Source: Candidatus Thorarchaeota archaeon
GTDB taxonomy: Archaea; Asgardarchaeota; Thorarchaeia; Thorarchaeales; Thorarchaeaceae
Direction of reading: 5' to 3'
DNA length: 64,000 bases
Assembly: GCA_020348985.1 (NCBI GenBank)
Contig: CP070761.1
Span: 1,790,931 to 1,854,930, forward strand
Under the pieces are notes generated by a model. It had not been told where the DNA came from. It was given only the letters and a program-made list of their open reading frames with translations, and ran no database searches. The first letter of the stretch is position 1, and every line of letters begins with the position of its first letter. The translations under genes were made by a program, and so were the position numbers. Shown here in pieces: positions 26,494 to 35,746 of this stretch.

Positions 26494-27102
26494 ATGACGC
26501 AAAGCGAAAAGAAGTTCTCACGTGATAAAGAAGCCAAGAAAGAAGCCATAATCGAGGCATTGTCAGAACTCATCTCAGAGAAGGGCTACAGTAGAACAAG
26601 CGTGAGGGACATTCCAGAGCGGGCCGGCTTAAGCATAGGAACGATCTACCGGTATTTCCCGAAGGGCAAGATAGACATCGTGAAGGAAATACTGAACCGC
26701 AACACAAGTCGGATTATCGAATTAGAAGTGCCTGACAAATTTGACTCCGCAGCTTTCGCTAAACTTTGGTCGTACATGATTGATCTTGCCATCGAGGTAA
26801 GGAAGAAAGGCCTGATTATGGCAGATAACTTCGCAATAACGGAGGAAATTGATATCGAGGCAATTCGAGACATCACAACCACAGTTCTTCGATTCTATCG
26901 GTGGCTGGCAAGTAGATTCAAGGAGATTGATCGTCTCGCTGGCTGTTCAGAGGCGGAGTTGGTTCGCAGAATTGTTGTGATGATGCAGATAATTGACAGC
27001 GTAATCAACAAACATCTGAAATATCCGCTCTTTGACGATGACAAGAGCATGTCAAAGTACCTTCTTCGTGTTGTCGACCTTACTTTCGAATCATGTCAAT
27101 AG
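26494..27102 (+). CDS. TetR/AcrR family transcriptional regulator
   Basis: The 202-residue protein has the TetR DNA-binding domain (IIEALSELISEKGYSRTSVRDIPERAGLSIGTIYRYFPKGK, written here as two contiguous helices around residues 15-60) and a helical C-terminal ligand domain. ATG 26494 starts at MTQSEKK; the longer frame from 26464 has no family support. Two palindromes between it and the divergent ICMT-like gene are the probable operators, implying autoregulation plus control of the membrane methyltransferase. Confidence 0.9.
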   Translation: MTQSEKKFSRDKEAKKEAIIEALSELISEKGYSRTSVRDIPERAGLSIGTIYRYFPKGKIDIVKEILNRNTSRIIELEVPDKFDSAAFAKLWSYMIDLAIEVRKKGLIMADNFAITEEIDIEAIRDITTTVLRFYRWLASRFKEIDRLAGCSEAELVRRIVVMMQIIDSVINKHLKYPLFDDDKSMSKYLLRVVDLTFESCQ

Positions 27103-27212
27103 CACATGGCAGTCCCTCGCGAGTAGCAGCATTCGCACAATCAACGGAATGATTGATTACTCACCTTTTCATTCAGAAGAACTGGGATTCGCTAAGTTTG
27201 GAGTGTTAGTGG

Positions 27213-27950
27213 ATGAGCGATTATGACTCTGAGCCCTACATCGATATTGACATAGCCATCTATGGGGGTGGAAAGGGCAACATTTTGGACTCGATCGAGA
27301 CGCATTTTGGTATTGAGTTGACAAAAGAGGCAGAACGTCGATGGGTCGGCCCTCACGCGGCCAAGAGAGTAATGGGGGTCACAACGAGAGGGGTCGCTGA
27401 GATAGGCTATGCTGATGCATCGGGTGAGTGCGCCATACTCTCATTGATTGTCGCCTTCTTTCTGTTGTTGATAGTAATATGGCAGCTGGTCATGTTTCTT
27501 ATCGTGATTGTGGTGCTTGGTATCTTTAGCGGGGGTGCAGCTCTGAAATACACAAGAGCAACCTACATGACTACTGACAGTGTTTCGATTGAATCCTTAC
27601 AATTGGAGGCATTCACAAAAGACCAGATTAACAGTGGTCGTTTCGTAATGATAGATCTTGAAGGACCTGGTTTTACTCTCGGTCCAATTGCCAAGGCATC
27701 GACTAGGGCAACTCGACTATTCAGATATGGAATAGTATTCTCGATGTTGATAGCCTCCTTGTTTCTAGTAACTGAAGTGGTCTATCGACTATTGTATGCT
27801 CTGTGGCTAGTTGATCTCCTAGTATTAGCCGCCTTCGGCATTGCGTTCCTTCTTGGAATCATTGTAACAGACGCAGGTGTGATTCTTCGTCGTCGGCTTC
27901 GAGGCGGAATCGAAGCTGGGTACGTCGACGGACCCCTGGGGGACGCCTAG
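27213..27950 (+). CDS. Membrane protein of unknown function
   Basis: The 245-residue protein has a soluble N-terminal ~75 residues, a long hydrophobic stretch (about 75-110, two spans), a soluble linker of ~60 residues, and two more spans before a basic RRRLRGG tail. No family is recognised. ATG 27213 follows GGAG at about 12 nt. It converges with the hydrolase/membrane fusion gene with only 2 bp between the stops. Confidence 0.65.
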   Translation: MSDYDSEPYIDIDIAIYGGGKGNILDSIETHFGIELTKEAERRWVGPHAAKRVMGVTTRGVAEIGYADASGECAILSLIVAFFLLLIVIWQLVMFLIVIVVLGIFSGGAALKYTRATYMTTDSVSIESLQLEAFTKDQINSGRFVMIDLEGPGFTLGPIAKASTRATRLFRYGIVFSMLIASLFLVTEVVYRLLYALWLVDLLVLAAFGIAFLLGIIVTDAGVILRRRLRGGIEAGYVDGPLGDA

Positions 27951-27952
27951 AC

Positions 27953-29653
27953 TCAGAACGACAGGATTGTAGCAAGCAACCATCCGAACATCAAGGCATT
28001 CAGTATTGCGCCAACGTAGTAGTCGCCAGTCAACCGATAGCCCCAAAGAATGACAATGGTTGCAACTGCAAACCACAATGTGAACGCATAGAAGAACAAG
28101 AATGTGAATCCTACCATGGATGGAACGACAGGGACACCGGTGATAACCCCTAGACCATATTCAAACGAGATTATGATCAAGTACGGAATGCATTTGATGA
28201 ACATGGCTTTCACTGTCCAACTCACTTGAGTGCCTAGCCAACTGTTCTTCTCTGATGTCAGAAGCACACTGGTCAGCCACTTTCCTTCCACCAAGGCATA
28301 GACCAAGAAGACAAAGAAGTACGGCAACACGAATAGGGTTCTAGTCCAAGTCAGGTCGTTGAAACCGGGCAAAAACACTCTGAGATCAAGTGCGAATCCC
28401 AAGTCAACTAGTAGAGTCCATGCATAAAGCCATCCCACCACAAGAAAGGCAGGTAGGCAGTACTTGCCGAAACGAGTCAGGAATTCCTTGAAGCTGATGT
28501 TTACTGTGAAACCCAAATCCCTGCGGCGGACAATCATGCGGAGGACCAGAAAAGAAACAATGGCACTTCCTAGCATCCAACTAACAACTGGTATTCCGAA
28601 GTGTTGAGGAAACCGTATGAAGGCATCCAAGATTTGACCAATTGCAAGTAAGGGAAAGAACAAGGTAAGACCAATTGCCCCGTACACTAGGCCGTAACCG
28701 AGGAACTGTTTGCTCGTCATTCCCTCTTTTGGTTCTGGTTGCTTTCTAAGATGTGAGAAGAATGGCAGGTCAAGTAGTATAGCAAGGACTGGAAAGATGG
28801 TGAGAATCGCACCAAAGAGCCCAATGAAGCCGCCGAGAAGCCAGAAGCCGTAGACCAAATCGGAGCTAGATATCCAGTGAGCATCTTCTGTGCCCCCCTT
28901 GAGACTATCTTTCATCCATTCGACGGTTTCGCTCACAATCGTAGGTTCTATGGTCTCGAACAGATGGTTCGTACGACCAAAAGCTACTCGTCTCGCTGTA
29001 CCGTCACCGAAATCGCCGTAGGTGATGCCGGGCTCGACATCTGTAACACCAAATGAGGATTCCAAAGGTGTGAGGTTTCCTGGATACGAGGAGAGTGAAG
29101 AAAAGTCACCTACTGTTACCAAGAGATTTGGGATGTAGGGGATTGAACTGATATTCGTGGGAACCCAGCTCCCTACAAGGACAAGAGCATCAACAGCAAC
29201 AGAAGACTCAGAGAGGGCTCTCCAACAGACGCCCCCGCCCATGCTATGGCCGATGAGCCCAATTGCGGAATCGTTAACATACTCGAGGGAAGCAAGATAG
29301 TCTAGAGCCGCTCCGCCGCTTCCTGTGCCAGGATCAGAGTTTCCATGACCATTCACATCAATTGTCAGTGCTACGAATCCTCTACGAGCCAATTCTATTC
29401 CAAATGCCATCAACCACTCTTTATTCTGCAGTGACCCATGTACCACAACGACCCCCGGAACAGGTTCTGAACTCGTGGCATGGATTGGTTTCTGCAAAGT
29501 GCTGTGAATCCACGAGCCATCAACAGCTTGGAAATCCACTTCACTGACAAGGACAGATCCAAAGCCACTTTGAACAGATGCCGCAGTTCCAACACCAAGG
29601 ACAAGCAGAAACAGCGCAAGAACTAATACCATGTATCTGGGTCTCAATCCCAT
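27953..29653 (-). CDS. Alpha/beta hydrolase fused to a polytopic membrane domain
   Basis: The 566-residue product begins with a signal anchor (about residues 8-28). An alpha/beta-hydrolase domain follows, with the nucleophile elbow GHSMGG, the oxyanion-side VVVVHGSLQNK and a possible catalytic His in RTNHLFE. From about residue 270 there are eight to nine membrane spans. The hydrolase would face outside the cell. The membrane part is unlike known carriers. Such a fusion could process and then move a product, but that is inference. GGAG overlaps the start region; TTG 29647 is a possible alternative start. Confidence 0.75.
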   Translation of the reverse strand: MGLRPRYMVLVLALFLLVLGVGTAASVQSGFGSVLVSEVDFQAVDGSWIHSTLQKPIHATSSEPVPGVVVVHGSLQNKEWLMAFGIELARRGFVALTIDVNGHGNSDPGTGSGGAALDYLASLEYVNDSAIGLIGHSMGGGVCWRALSESSVAVDALVLVGSWVPTNISSIPYIPNLLVTVGDFSSLSSYPGNLTPLESSFGVTDVEPGITYGDFGDGTARRVAFGRTNHLFETIEPTIVSETVEWMKDSLKGGTEDAHWISSSDLVYGFWLLGGFIGLFGAILTIFPVLAILLDLPFFSHLRKQPEPKEGMTSKQFLGYGLVYGAIGLTLFFPLLAIGQILDAFIRFPQHFGIPVVSWMLGSAIVSFLVLRMIVRRRDLGFTVNISFKEFLTRFGKYCLPAFLVVGWLYAWTLLVDLGFALDLRVFLPGFNDLTWTRTLFVLPYFFVFLVYALVEGKWLTSVLLTSEKNSWLGTQVSWTVKAMFIKCIPYLIIISFEYGLGVITGVPVVPSMVGFTFLFFYAFTLWFAVATIVILWGYRLTGDYYVGAILNALMFGWLLATILSF

Positions 29654-29760
29654 TCTCCTTCAGCTCTGTCAAATGTTCGAAATCTGAGCACAGGCATCCC
29701 CCATTTATCTCATCCTGAATCTATTCTGAAGACTCATAACAACCAATCTCGATAGTGAAA

Positions 29761-30393
29761 ATGATGCCTGATTGGGACGAGATATTCTCGAGAAGTGGAA
29801 GGGTGTTCACTGAGCCGCATCCAGACATGGTTCGAATAGCCGACTATTTTGGAGATGAAGGCGTTCAAAGAATCCTGGACTTGGGCTGTGGTACTGGACG
29901 ACATCTCCTCTTCTTTGGAAAGCTCGGCTTCGAAATGCACGGTTTCGATGCATCATCCACTGCACTTTCACTCGCAAATGAGTGGTTGGACCAAAAGGGG
30001 ATAGTCGCGGAGACTTTGCAACACAGAATGGAAGAGATGTTTCCCTATCCAACTGATTTCTTTGACGCTATAATCTCGATACAGGTCATTCACCATAACC
30101 TGAAGCATGATATCCTAACCACTGTGAAAGAAATAGAACGGGTTCTGCGGCCTGGCGGCGTCATCTTCATCACTTTTCCAATACACTCGCCCGCGCCTGA
30201 GTCACCCGAGGACGACTGGGATCTTAGGCAAGTCGAGCCGGACACTTACATCCCACAAAAAGGGCCAGAAGCGGGAATCCCTCACCACTACTTTACCCTG
30301 GAGGAGATTCCTGAGGTGTTCCATTCATTTGAGATCCTTGACCTCTATGTGGACGAAGTGGATCACAGATGTTTACTGGGCAGAATACACTGA
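29761..30393 (+). CDS. Class I SAM-dependent methyltransferase
   Basis: The 210-residue product has the motif ILDLGCGTGRHLLFFGKLGF, the acidic residue in GFDASSTAL, DAIISIQVIHH and VLRPGGVIFITFP. This is the Methyltransf_11-type arrangement. The substrate is unknown. Adjacent GTG/ATG/ATG codons (29755-29764) leave the exact start open. Confidence 0.87.
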   Translation: MMPDWDEIFSRSGRVFTEPHPDMVRIADYFGDEGVQRILDLGCGTGRHLLFFGKLGFEMHGFDASSTALSLANEWLDQKGIVAETLQHRMEEMFPYPTDFFDAIISIQVIHHNLKHDILTTVKEIERVLRPGGVIFITFPIHSPAPESPEDDWDLRQVEPDTYIPQKGPEAGIPHHYFTLEEIPEVFHSFEILDLYVDEVDHRCLLGRIH

Positions 30394-30417
30394 ATGGTTA
30401 GAAACGGTTCTCTTGCC

Positions 30418-31605
30418 CTATTTCTCTAAGCCGAAAGTTGGAAAGATCAATTCCTTGACCTTCTCAATTGTTTCATCTACTGCGCGTCTTATCTTTGGAT
30501 AGTGATCATCATCAGTTCGCAATGGTCTGTCAATCCAGCCACCGCGGATCACATCATACCCGTACTTTCTGCATAGTTCTATCCATTTCGCGGGAAGAAT
30601 CGGTGGCAATGCAACGTCTGCCAAATCTGCAAGTACAATTGTCCAGACTTTGGCTGCAGTGACGGGATTATACCCTCCACCACCAAGGATTACAAGCTTC
30701 CTTGTGCCGAGATGAACAAGCTGTCTGACAGTCATTGACAATCTGTGGTAGGTATCAAGTGTAAGCATCAAATCGGCCAGTGGATCGTTCATGTGTCCGT
30801 CAGCACCGACATTCCAAAACACAAAGTGTGGTTTGTAGGCCAGCCAAATCGGCACAACAAGCTCCTCAAATGCTGTCCAAAACTCCACATCTCCCGTAAG
30901 CGGTGGAAGCGGAACGTTGACTGAATATCCCTTTCCGTCGCCTACTCCATTCTCTTCAACTCTGCCTGTTCCCGGAAAGAAACCCATGCTGTACTCATGC
31001 ATAGAAATGGTCAGAACGTTCGGATCATCGTAGAAAGCACCCTGCGTTCCGTCACCATGGTGTACATCTGTGTCAAGATACAGGATTCTGTCATTAGGAC
31101 GCTTTTCTTTGAGCTTCTTTATTCCGATCACACAATCATTGTAATAGCAGAATCCAGCAGCCTTTGTCTTCATTGCGTGATGGAAACCTCCCACAAACGA
31201 CATGGCATCTTCAAACTCGCCATTGGCTACTCTCATCGTTGCATCAATGGTAGCTCCCACAGGCAGACTGGCATACTTGTCTACATCTTGAAAGACTGGG
31301 CATTCATCAGTGTCTAGCCCAAACCGTGCGGAGAATGCGGATCCCATGTTTCCAAATAGTTCCAAGGTTTCGATGTATGAATAATCATGGAAGAGATTAA
31401 GCTCTTCTCTCGTAGCATATCTCATTGGCTGCACAGAGATGGTTGGCTCATTCAGCATCCCTGACATCACTGGAAGCTGCCATGTGATATCCAGCCTTGC
31501 CCTGTTCCAAAATGGATTGGGTTCGGCTCTCATCTTGTCTAGTTCGTCAACGCCTTCCAGTGCCAATAGCAACTCTGGCTCAAAGAGGGCTGTGATTCTA
31601 GACAA
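30418..31605 (-). CDS. Histone deacetylase-family deacylase (AcuC-like)
   Basis: The 395-residue protein belongs to the zinc-dependent HDAC/AcuC/acetylpolyamine amidohydrolase superfamily. The tandem histidines are in GGFHHA (142-143). Zinc ligands are in LDTDVHHGDGTQ (D180, H182) and GADGHMNDPL (D269), and the catalytic Tyr is in GGGGYNP. It would remove acyl groups from lysine or polyamine substrates. In bacteria AcuC deacetylates acetyl-CoA synthetase, so the window's AcsA and GNAT domains are possible partners, though they are not adjacent. TTG 31605 has GGAGATGAT upstream. Confidence 0.9.
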   Translation of the reverse strand: MSRITALFEPELLLALEGVDELDKMRAEPNPFWNRARLDITWQLPVMSGMLNEPTISVQPMRYATREELNLFHDYSYIETLELFGNMGSAFSARFGLDTDECPVFQDVDKYASLPVGATIDATMRVANGEFEDAMSFVGGFHHAMKTKAAGFCYYNDCVIGIKKLKEKRPNDRILYLDTDVHHGDGTQGAFYDDPNVLTISMHEYSMGFFPGTGRVEENGVGDGKGYSVNVPLPPLTGDVEFWTAFEELVVPIWLAYKPHFVFWNVGADGHMNDPLADLMLTLDTYHRLSMTVRQLVHLGTRKLVILGGGGYNPVTAAKVWTIVLADLADVALPPILPAKWIELCRKYGYDVIRGGWIDRPLRTDDDHYPKIRRAVDETIEKVKELIFPTFGLEK

Positions 31606-31709
31606 CAGATCATCTCCTAGGAATTCTCTACGTGGCCCCTGTTAAGTGATGATGCTCCTGACAGGATTATATAGACCCAATCCCTAGTTATACAGATTCT
31701 TACCTCATC

Positions 31710-34604
31710 CTACTTCACTATTGCCTCAGCGGCAATTATCATCTTGCTCTTTGCATCACTTTCCCCTTTCATCTTACGAAGAGTCTTTACGGCGGCCTTC
31801 ATGGGCTTCATTTGCTCAGTTCGTTTCAGAATCTCAATGGTGCGTAGGAAGAGAGGCCGCATGGCATCGTGGAGAATTGGATAGATCGCGTCTGCCGCGA
31901 CTGCCTTGCCCGATTTCTTGACGTAGTTGTCCATCATAGAGATGGTCCCTGAAATCACACTAGAACAGAGGTCGGCCATTGCCGGTGTGTTCGTGAAGAT
32001 GTCTTGACACGTCTTGTCACCACAGTTCTCGACCCATTGGACTGCCTCTTCGAAGAAGCCCTGCGAGGCTTTAATGACCGTAGAGAACTCGTTTCTATCA
32101 GACACCGCTGCCTTAGAGATGTTTTTGAATGCCTGAGTTACCAATCCGAGTCTTATGTCGTATTGCCTCTCCTCGAACATAGAGGTCATTTTACCTAGGA
32201 CTTCGAATGCAAATGGCGTACGTCCGTAGCTCATCAGTCTGCCAATCTGATCCGAGACATCCGCAATGTCTTTAGTATCTACTCCAACAAGACCCCATTT
32301 GCCTGACAGATGTGCAAACATTCCATCAAAATCACTTACGCCCTTACAACGCTTCATCCCGAGATCATAGACTGCCGCAATTTGCTTTCGTGACCTTTCG
32401 TCTAGTTTTTCTACAGCAATCTCACTAGTTGTCTTGGTGATTTCATCCGCCGCTTGATTCTCGCCCAGCGTGGCGGCTAGTCCGGCAGACAAATCCTTCA
32501 TTTTCTCGATATATGCCATTGAGTCCAACAGAACCAGTCTCTTAGCTGCCCTGCTCAACAGGTCTCCAGTAGCCTTCTTGTCCTTGACTTTGCCTCGCCC
32601 GGCTCTGGCAGCCGCTCTTCTACTTGCCTTCCCCAGAAGTCTTGACAATCGTCTGGGGCTGATTGATTCTTGCTCCATGGCCTCCTCAAGCAGTTCCTGT
32701 GAAGACTTGACCTCTTCTGCCAAGGCAGATCTAATTTGCTGTGAAACGAAGTCACCGATGTCTCCCGGAATCTTCTCTCCGATCTTTGCTAGATCTTCTA
32801 GACCATCCATCTGCTTTACCATATCCGCTACAGCATCTCCCCTTTCTCCTCCAATCTCCTGCCTCACTTCCTCACCAATGTGCTCCAAATCCACAAGAGG
32901 CTTAGTTGGGGTCGCCGGAATCGGTGGTGCTTGAATCTCATCAACGTCATCGACAATTTCGGCTTTTGATGGAACTTGACTTATCGGCCCTGTGATTGCA
33001 AATAGACCCTGACTTAGCGGATTTTCCATGTACTTGTTGGCTAGTTCAACCGCCAGAATATCAAGATACTCAGGTCCAAAGTTCTTTGCTGCAAAGTAGG
33101 CATAGGAAAGGAGCGGTTCCAGCCCTCCAGTAGGCTCAACATCATACTCCTCCTTGATATGGTCCCACCCGTCCTGCAAGGCCTGCTTCTCCACCTTGAG
33201 ACGACCAGAAACCCCCATTTCCTGAGCCAGCATTCTGATGTCGCCCACTATTGGGTGGTCGACACCGCCACGTAGGACATCCGCTAGAGTGTCGTGCATG
33301 AACTTCAGGGAGAAGAATCTGGGGTCTCTAGAGAGGTACTGCTTGATTGCATTGAAGGGGCCGGGACTATCTGAAGGACCTTTCAGTGCAAAGAATATTT
33401 GATTCAGATGCACTTCGTGTGTTTCATAGCTTGGCATATCCGCTAGACAGAGAAGTGTCTTGATTACGGGAATAGCTCCCTCTCTGGGAGTGAAAATCGT
33501 ACCCTGAAGATCAAAAAGCACTCTTGCGAGGATTCCTGCAACATAGTCCGTCATTCCTTTGGGCGCTTTCTTTACAAGGTCCTCTGTCAGCTCAGCGATT
33601 TCCCCAGCTTTGACTTTAGCCGCCATTTCTTCGGCCAAGTATCTGATATATATGGGACTCCCTTGGGCGCTCTCGACCAGAGTAGGCAGAATCGCATCAT
33701 CAAAACCAACGTGCTGGCTCTTCAGGTGATTCTTTGCTATCTCTGTCATTGTGTCATCTGACATCTTCGGTAAGGTGACTGATGTGAACTTCTGCCTTAG
33801 CTCTATAGGAAGTCTACTCCATTCTTGGACCCTTGCAGTGGTCACTACCCCTTTGACATCTCTCTCGATTATGGCCTTTACCAACTCTCTAGTCTCTGGC
33901 AAATCATCATGAAAGAGCACAACACCTTCTCTCTCATGCACCCTTGAGACATCCTTGGTATCCCAAACAAGTGCAACGTCAGAATTCCTGTCAAGTTCTC
34001 TGAATATGGCATACATTATCGTTGTCTTGCCAGACCCGGGCGTACCTAGGATGACGACATTCTCGCCCTCCTTGGAATGATAGATGGCTGCATCAATTAC
34101 ACGAGAACGTGGCTCGTCAATAACAAGCACCTCATCAAGATAGACTGGCAGTCGCCATACATTCATGATTCTCTCGTGAGAATCTGGAATCTCAAAGTAT
34201 GACAAGAGATCTTGGATAATTCCCATTTGCTGCTCAATCACAGTAATCTCAGACCTAAGAGACTGGACCTGTCTGCCAGCGTGAGGACTAGCTGCTTCAA
34301 GTTGATTCAGTGCCATACCAACACTTGAAGCAACCTCAACGCCCCCTTCACGAACGGCATCCTTTATCGCTTCTCTAATAGATGGGTCTTGGATTGCTTC
34401 CTTGAAGAAAGACATGATTTCGTCCGGGCCAACGATTTCTCTCTCCTGTTTGGCGTCAATGATCGAACCTGCGGCCGCTGCAAGAAGAGGAGACCCTGTG
34501 GCAAATAGCGCGAAGTTGGAGGCTATTGCAGTTGCTACGCCTATTGCCTTCTTCGCTCTGGGGTGTTGATCGAAGTATTCACGTATCGAGTCCTTTAGAC
34601 CCAT
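31710..34604 (-). CDS. Large P-loop NTPase (STAND-like) with long helical C-terminal region, unknown function
   Basis: The 964-residue protein has a hydrophobic segment at 20-48, a helical linker, and an NTPase domain with Walker A GTPGSGKTT (187-195), Walker B VVLFHDDLP (228-236) and VVTTAR as a sensor-like strand. The NTPase core and following winged-helix-like part (to about 480) suggest STAND-class ATPases. The remainder is a Pro-rich linker and about 380 mostly alpha-helical residues, with an alanine/basic-rich stretch near 660. I do not recognise the C-terminal half. The gene stands alone, divergent from the URO-D-like gene. It could be a signalling or defence ATPase; this is inference. 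Confidence 0.65.
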   Translation of the reverse strand: MGLKDSIREYFDQHPRAKKAIGVATAIASNFALFATGSPLLAAAAGSIIDAKQEREIVGPDEIMSFFKEAIQDPSIREAIKDAVREGGVEVASSVGMALNQLEAASPHAGRQVQSLRSEITVIEQQMGIIQDLLSYFEIPDSHERIMNVWRLPVYLDEVLVIDEPRSRVIDAAIYHSKEGENVVILGTPGSGKTTIMYAIFRELDRNSDVALVWDTKDVSRVHEREGVVLFHDDLPETRELVKAIIERDVKGVVTTARVQEWSRLPIELRQKFTSVTLPKMSDDTMTEIAKNHLKSQHVGFDDAILPTLVESAQGSPIYIRYLAEEMAAKVKAGEIAELTEDLVKKAPKGMTDYVAGILARVLFDLQGTIFTPREGAIPVIKTLLCLADMPSYETHEVHLNQIFFALKGPSDSPGPFNAIKQYLSRDPRFFSLKFMHDTLADVLRGGVDHPIVGDIRMLAQEMGVSGRLKVEKQALQDGWDHIKEEYDVEPTGGLEPLLSYAYFAAKNFGPEYLDILAVELANKYMENPLSQGLFAITGPISQVPSKAEIVDDVDEIQAPPIPATPTKPLVDLEHIGEEVRQEIGGERGDAVADMVKQMDGLEDLAKIGEKIPGDIGDFVSQQIRSALAEEVKSSQELLEEAMEQESISPRRLSRLLGKASRRAAARAGRGKVKDKKATGDLLSRAAKRLVLLDSMAYIEKMKDLSAGLAATLGENQAADEITKTTSEIAVEKLDERSRKQIAAVYDLGMKRCKGVSDFDGMFAHLSGKWGLVGVDTKDIADVSDQIGRLMSYGRTPFAFEVLGKMTSMFEERQYDIRLGLVTQAFKNISKAAVSDRNEFSTVIKASQGFFEEAVQWVENCGDKTCQDIFTNTPAMADLCSSVISGTISMMDNYVKKSGKAVAADAIYPILHDAMRPLFLRTIEILKRTEQMKPMKAAVKTLRKMKGESDAKSKMIIAAEAIVK

Positions 34605-34721
34605 AGCAATCCATCCATGGTAGCAAAGACACCATGCTGAACGCGACTAATGAGGTTTATCAAACAGGTTCAGTATCGCGACGAAAGGCTCATAATTCAA
34701 AATCAGCTGCCTGTAATCGTT

Positions 34722-35735
34722 ATGTCCAAGTTTGACCTTCTCGAACAGACGTTGTTGGGCAATCTCGATGACACTGTTCCAATTTCACTTTGGCGCCATT
34801 ATCCATACATGGACCGTACACCAGAAGGGCTTGCAGAGGCTGAAGAGGCGTTTCACCGAGTCTATGACCACGATGTCATGAAAATCAGCTTTCACGGTCG
34901 ATATCCTGTCGTGGACTGGGGATGTATGGCTGTCTACGACGGCGCTATAAGTGGGTCAACAACATGCTCAAGCTGTGTCATTGAGCAAATGAGTGACTGG
35001 GAAGTCCTAGAGCCTCTGGATGTGAACTCAGGAGAGTTTGGCAGACAGCTGCGGGCTGTTGAGCTGATAAGGGACTACGCTCATGGCACAGTTCCGACTC
35101 TTGCCACGATCTTTGATTCACCAATGGTTGCGTCCAAGCTATGCTATGGGACTCTCACACAGTACATCAATGAGTATCCGGACGTCATGAAGTCAGTACT
35201 TGAAATGATTAACAACGTCATGATAGACTTTGGTCGAGCAACTTTGGATGCGGGAGCCGATGGCGTGTTCATTGCGTCTCAACATTCAACCCGTCTAACT
35301 GTAAGTGATGAACAATACGATGAATTCGTTTATCCGTTTGATAACAAGCTGATTTCGGCACTGCGCGGCAAGGCCCGTTATGTTGTCATGCATCTTCACG
35401 CGCAAGACCCTGATGATCAAGTAAGGTTTCAGAAGATTGCCAACACTCCCGGAATCAGTGCTTTGAATTGGGAGGACCAGACTGCTTGGCCCTCGCTGGG
35501 TGAAGGTAAAAAGATATCCCGTAAAACCGTCTTCGGTGGCATAGATCACAACAACACACTGAGAAGAGGCACTCCTGATGATGTGAAAGAGCAAATCGAT
35601 AATACTGCGGAAGAAGCGGGTCTTGAGAGCCTCGTATTCGCTCCTGGCTGTGTGATAACTGTTGACACGCCCGACGAGAATCTCGCTGCATTAGTAAGGG
35701 TGGTCAGGTCTTTGGATCCCTTTGACTTCCAGTAG
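34722..35735 (+). CDS. Uroporphyrinogen decarboxylase (URO-D) superfamily protein
   Basis: The 337-residue TIM barrel has URO-D-like features: PISLWRHYPYMDRTPEGLAEAE at the N terminus, TIFDSPM, DAGADGVFIASQHS and VFGGIDHNNTLRRGT. No haem-synthesis genes are nearby, and many archaeal members are cobalamin-dependent methyltransferase relatives rather than true HemE, so the reaction is left open. ATG 34722 fits the family start. It ends 11 bp before the polX start, so the two are probably co-transcribed. Confidence 0.8.
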   Translation: MSKFDLLEQTLLGNLDDTVPISLWRHYPYMDRTPEGLAEAEEAFHRVYDHDVMKISFHGRYPVVDWGCMAVYDGAISGSTTCSSCVIEQMSDWEVLEPLDVNSGEFGRQLRAVELIRDYAHGTVPTLATIFDSPMVASKLCYGTLTQYINEYPDVMKSVLEMINNVMIDFGRATLDAGADGVFIASQHSTRLTVSDEQYDEFVYPFDNKLISALRGKARYVVMHLHAQDPDDQVRFQKIANTPGISALNWEDQTAWPSLGEGKKISRKTVFGGIDHNNTLRRGTPDDVKEQIDNTAEEAGLESLVFAPGCVITVDTPDENLAALVRVVRSLDPFDFQ

Positions 35736-35746
35736 GGGGGCCTCGA

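Noticed and set aside
34722..35735. Calling the URO-D-like protein HemE
   Set aside because: No other haem gene is present, many archaeal members of the superfamily have other reactions, and the sequence differs from HemE at several places.
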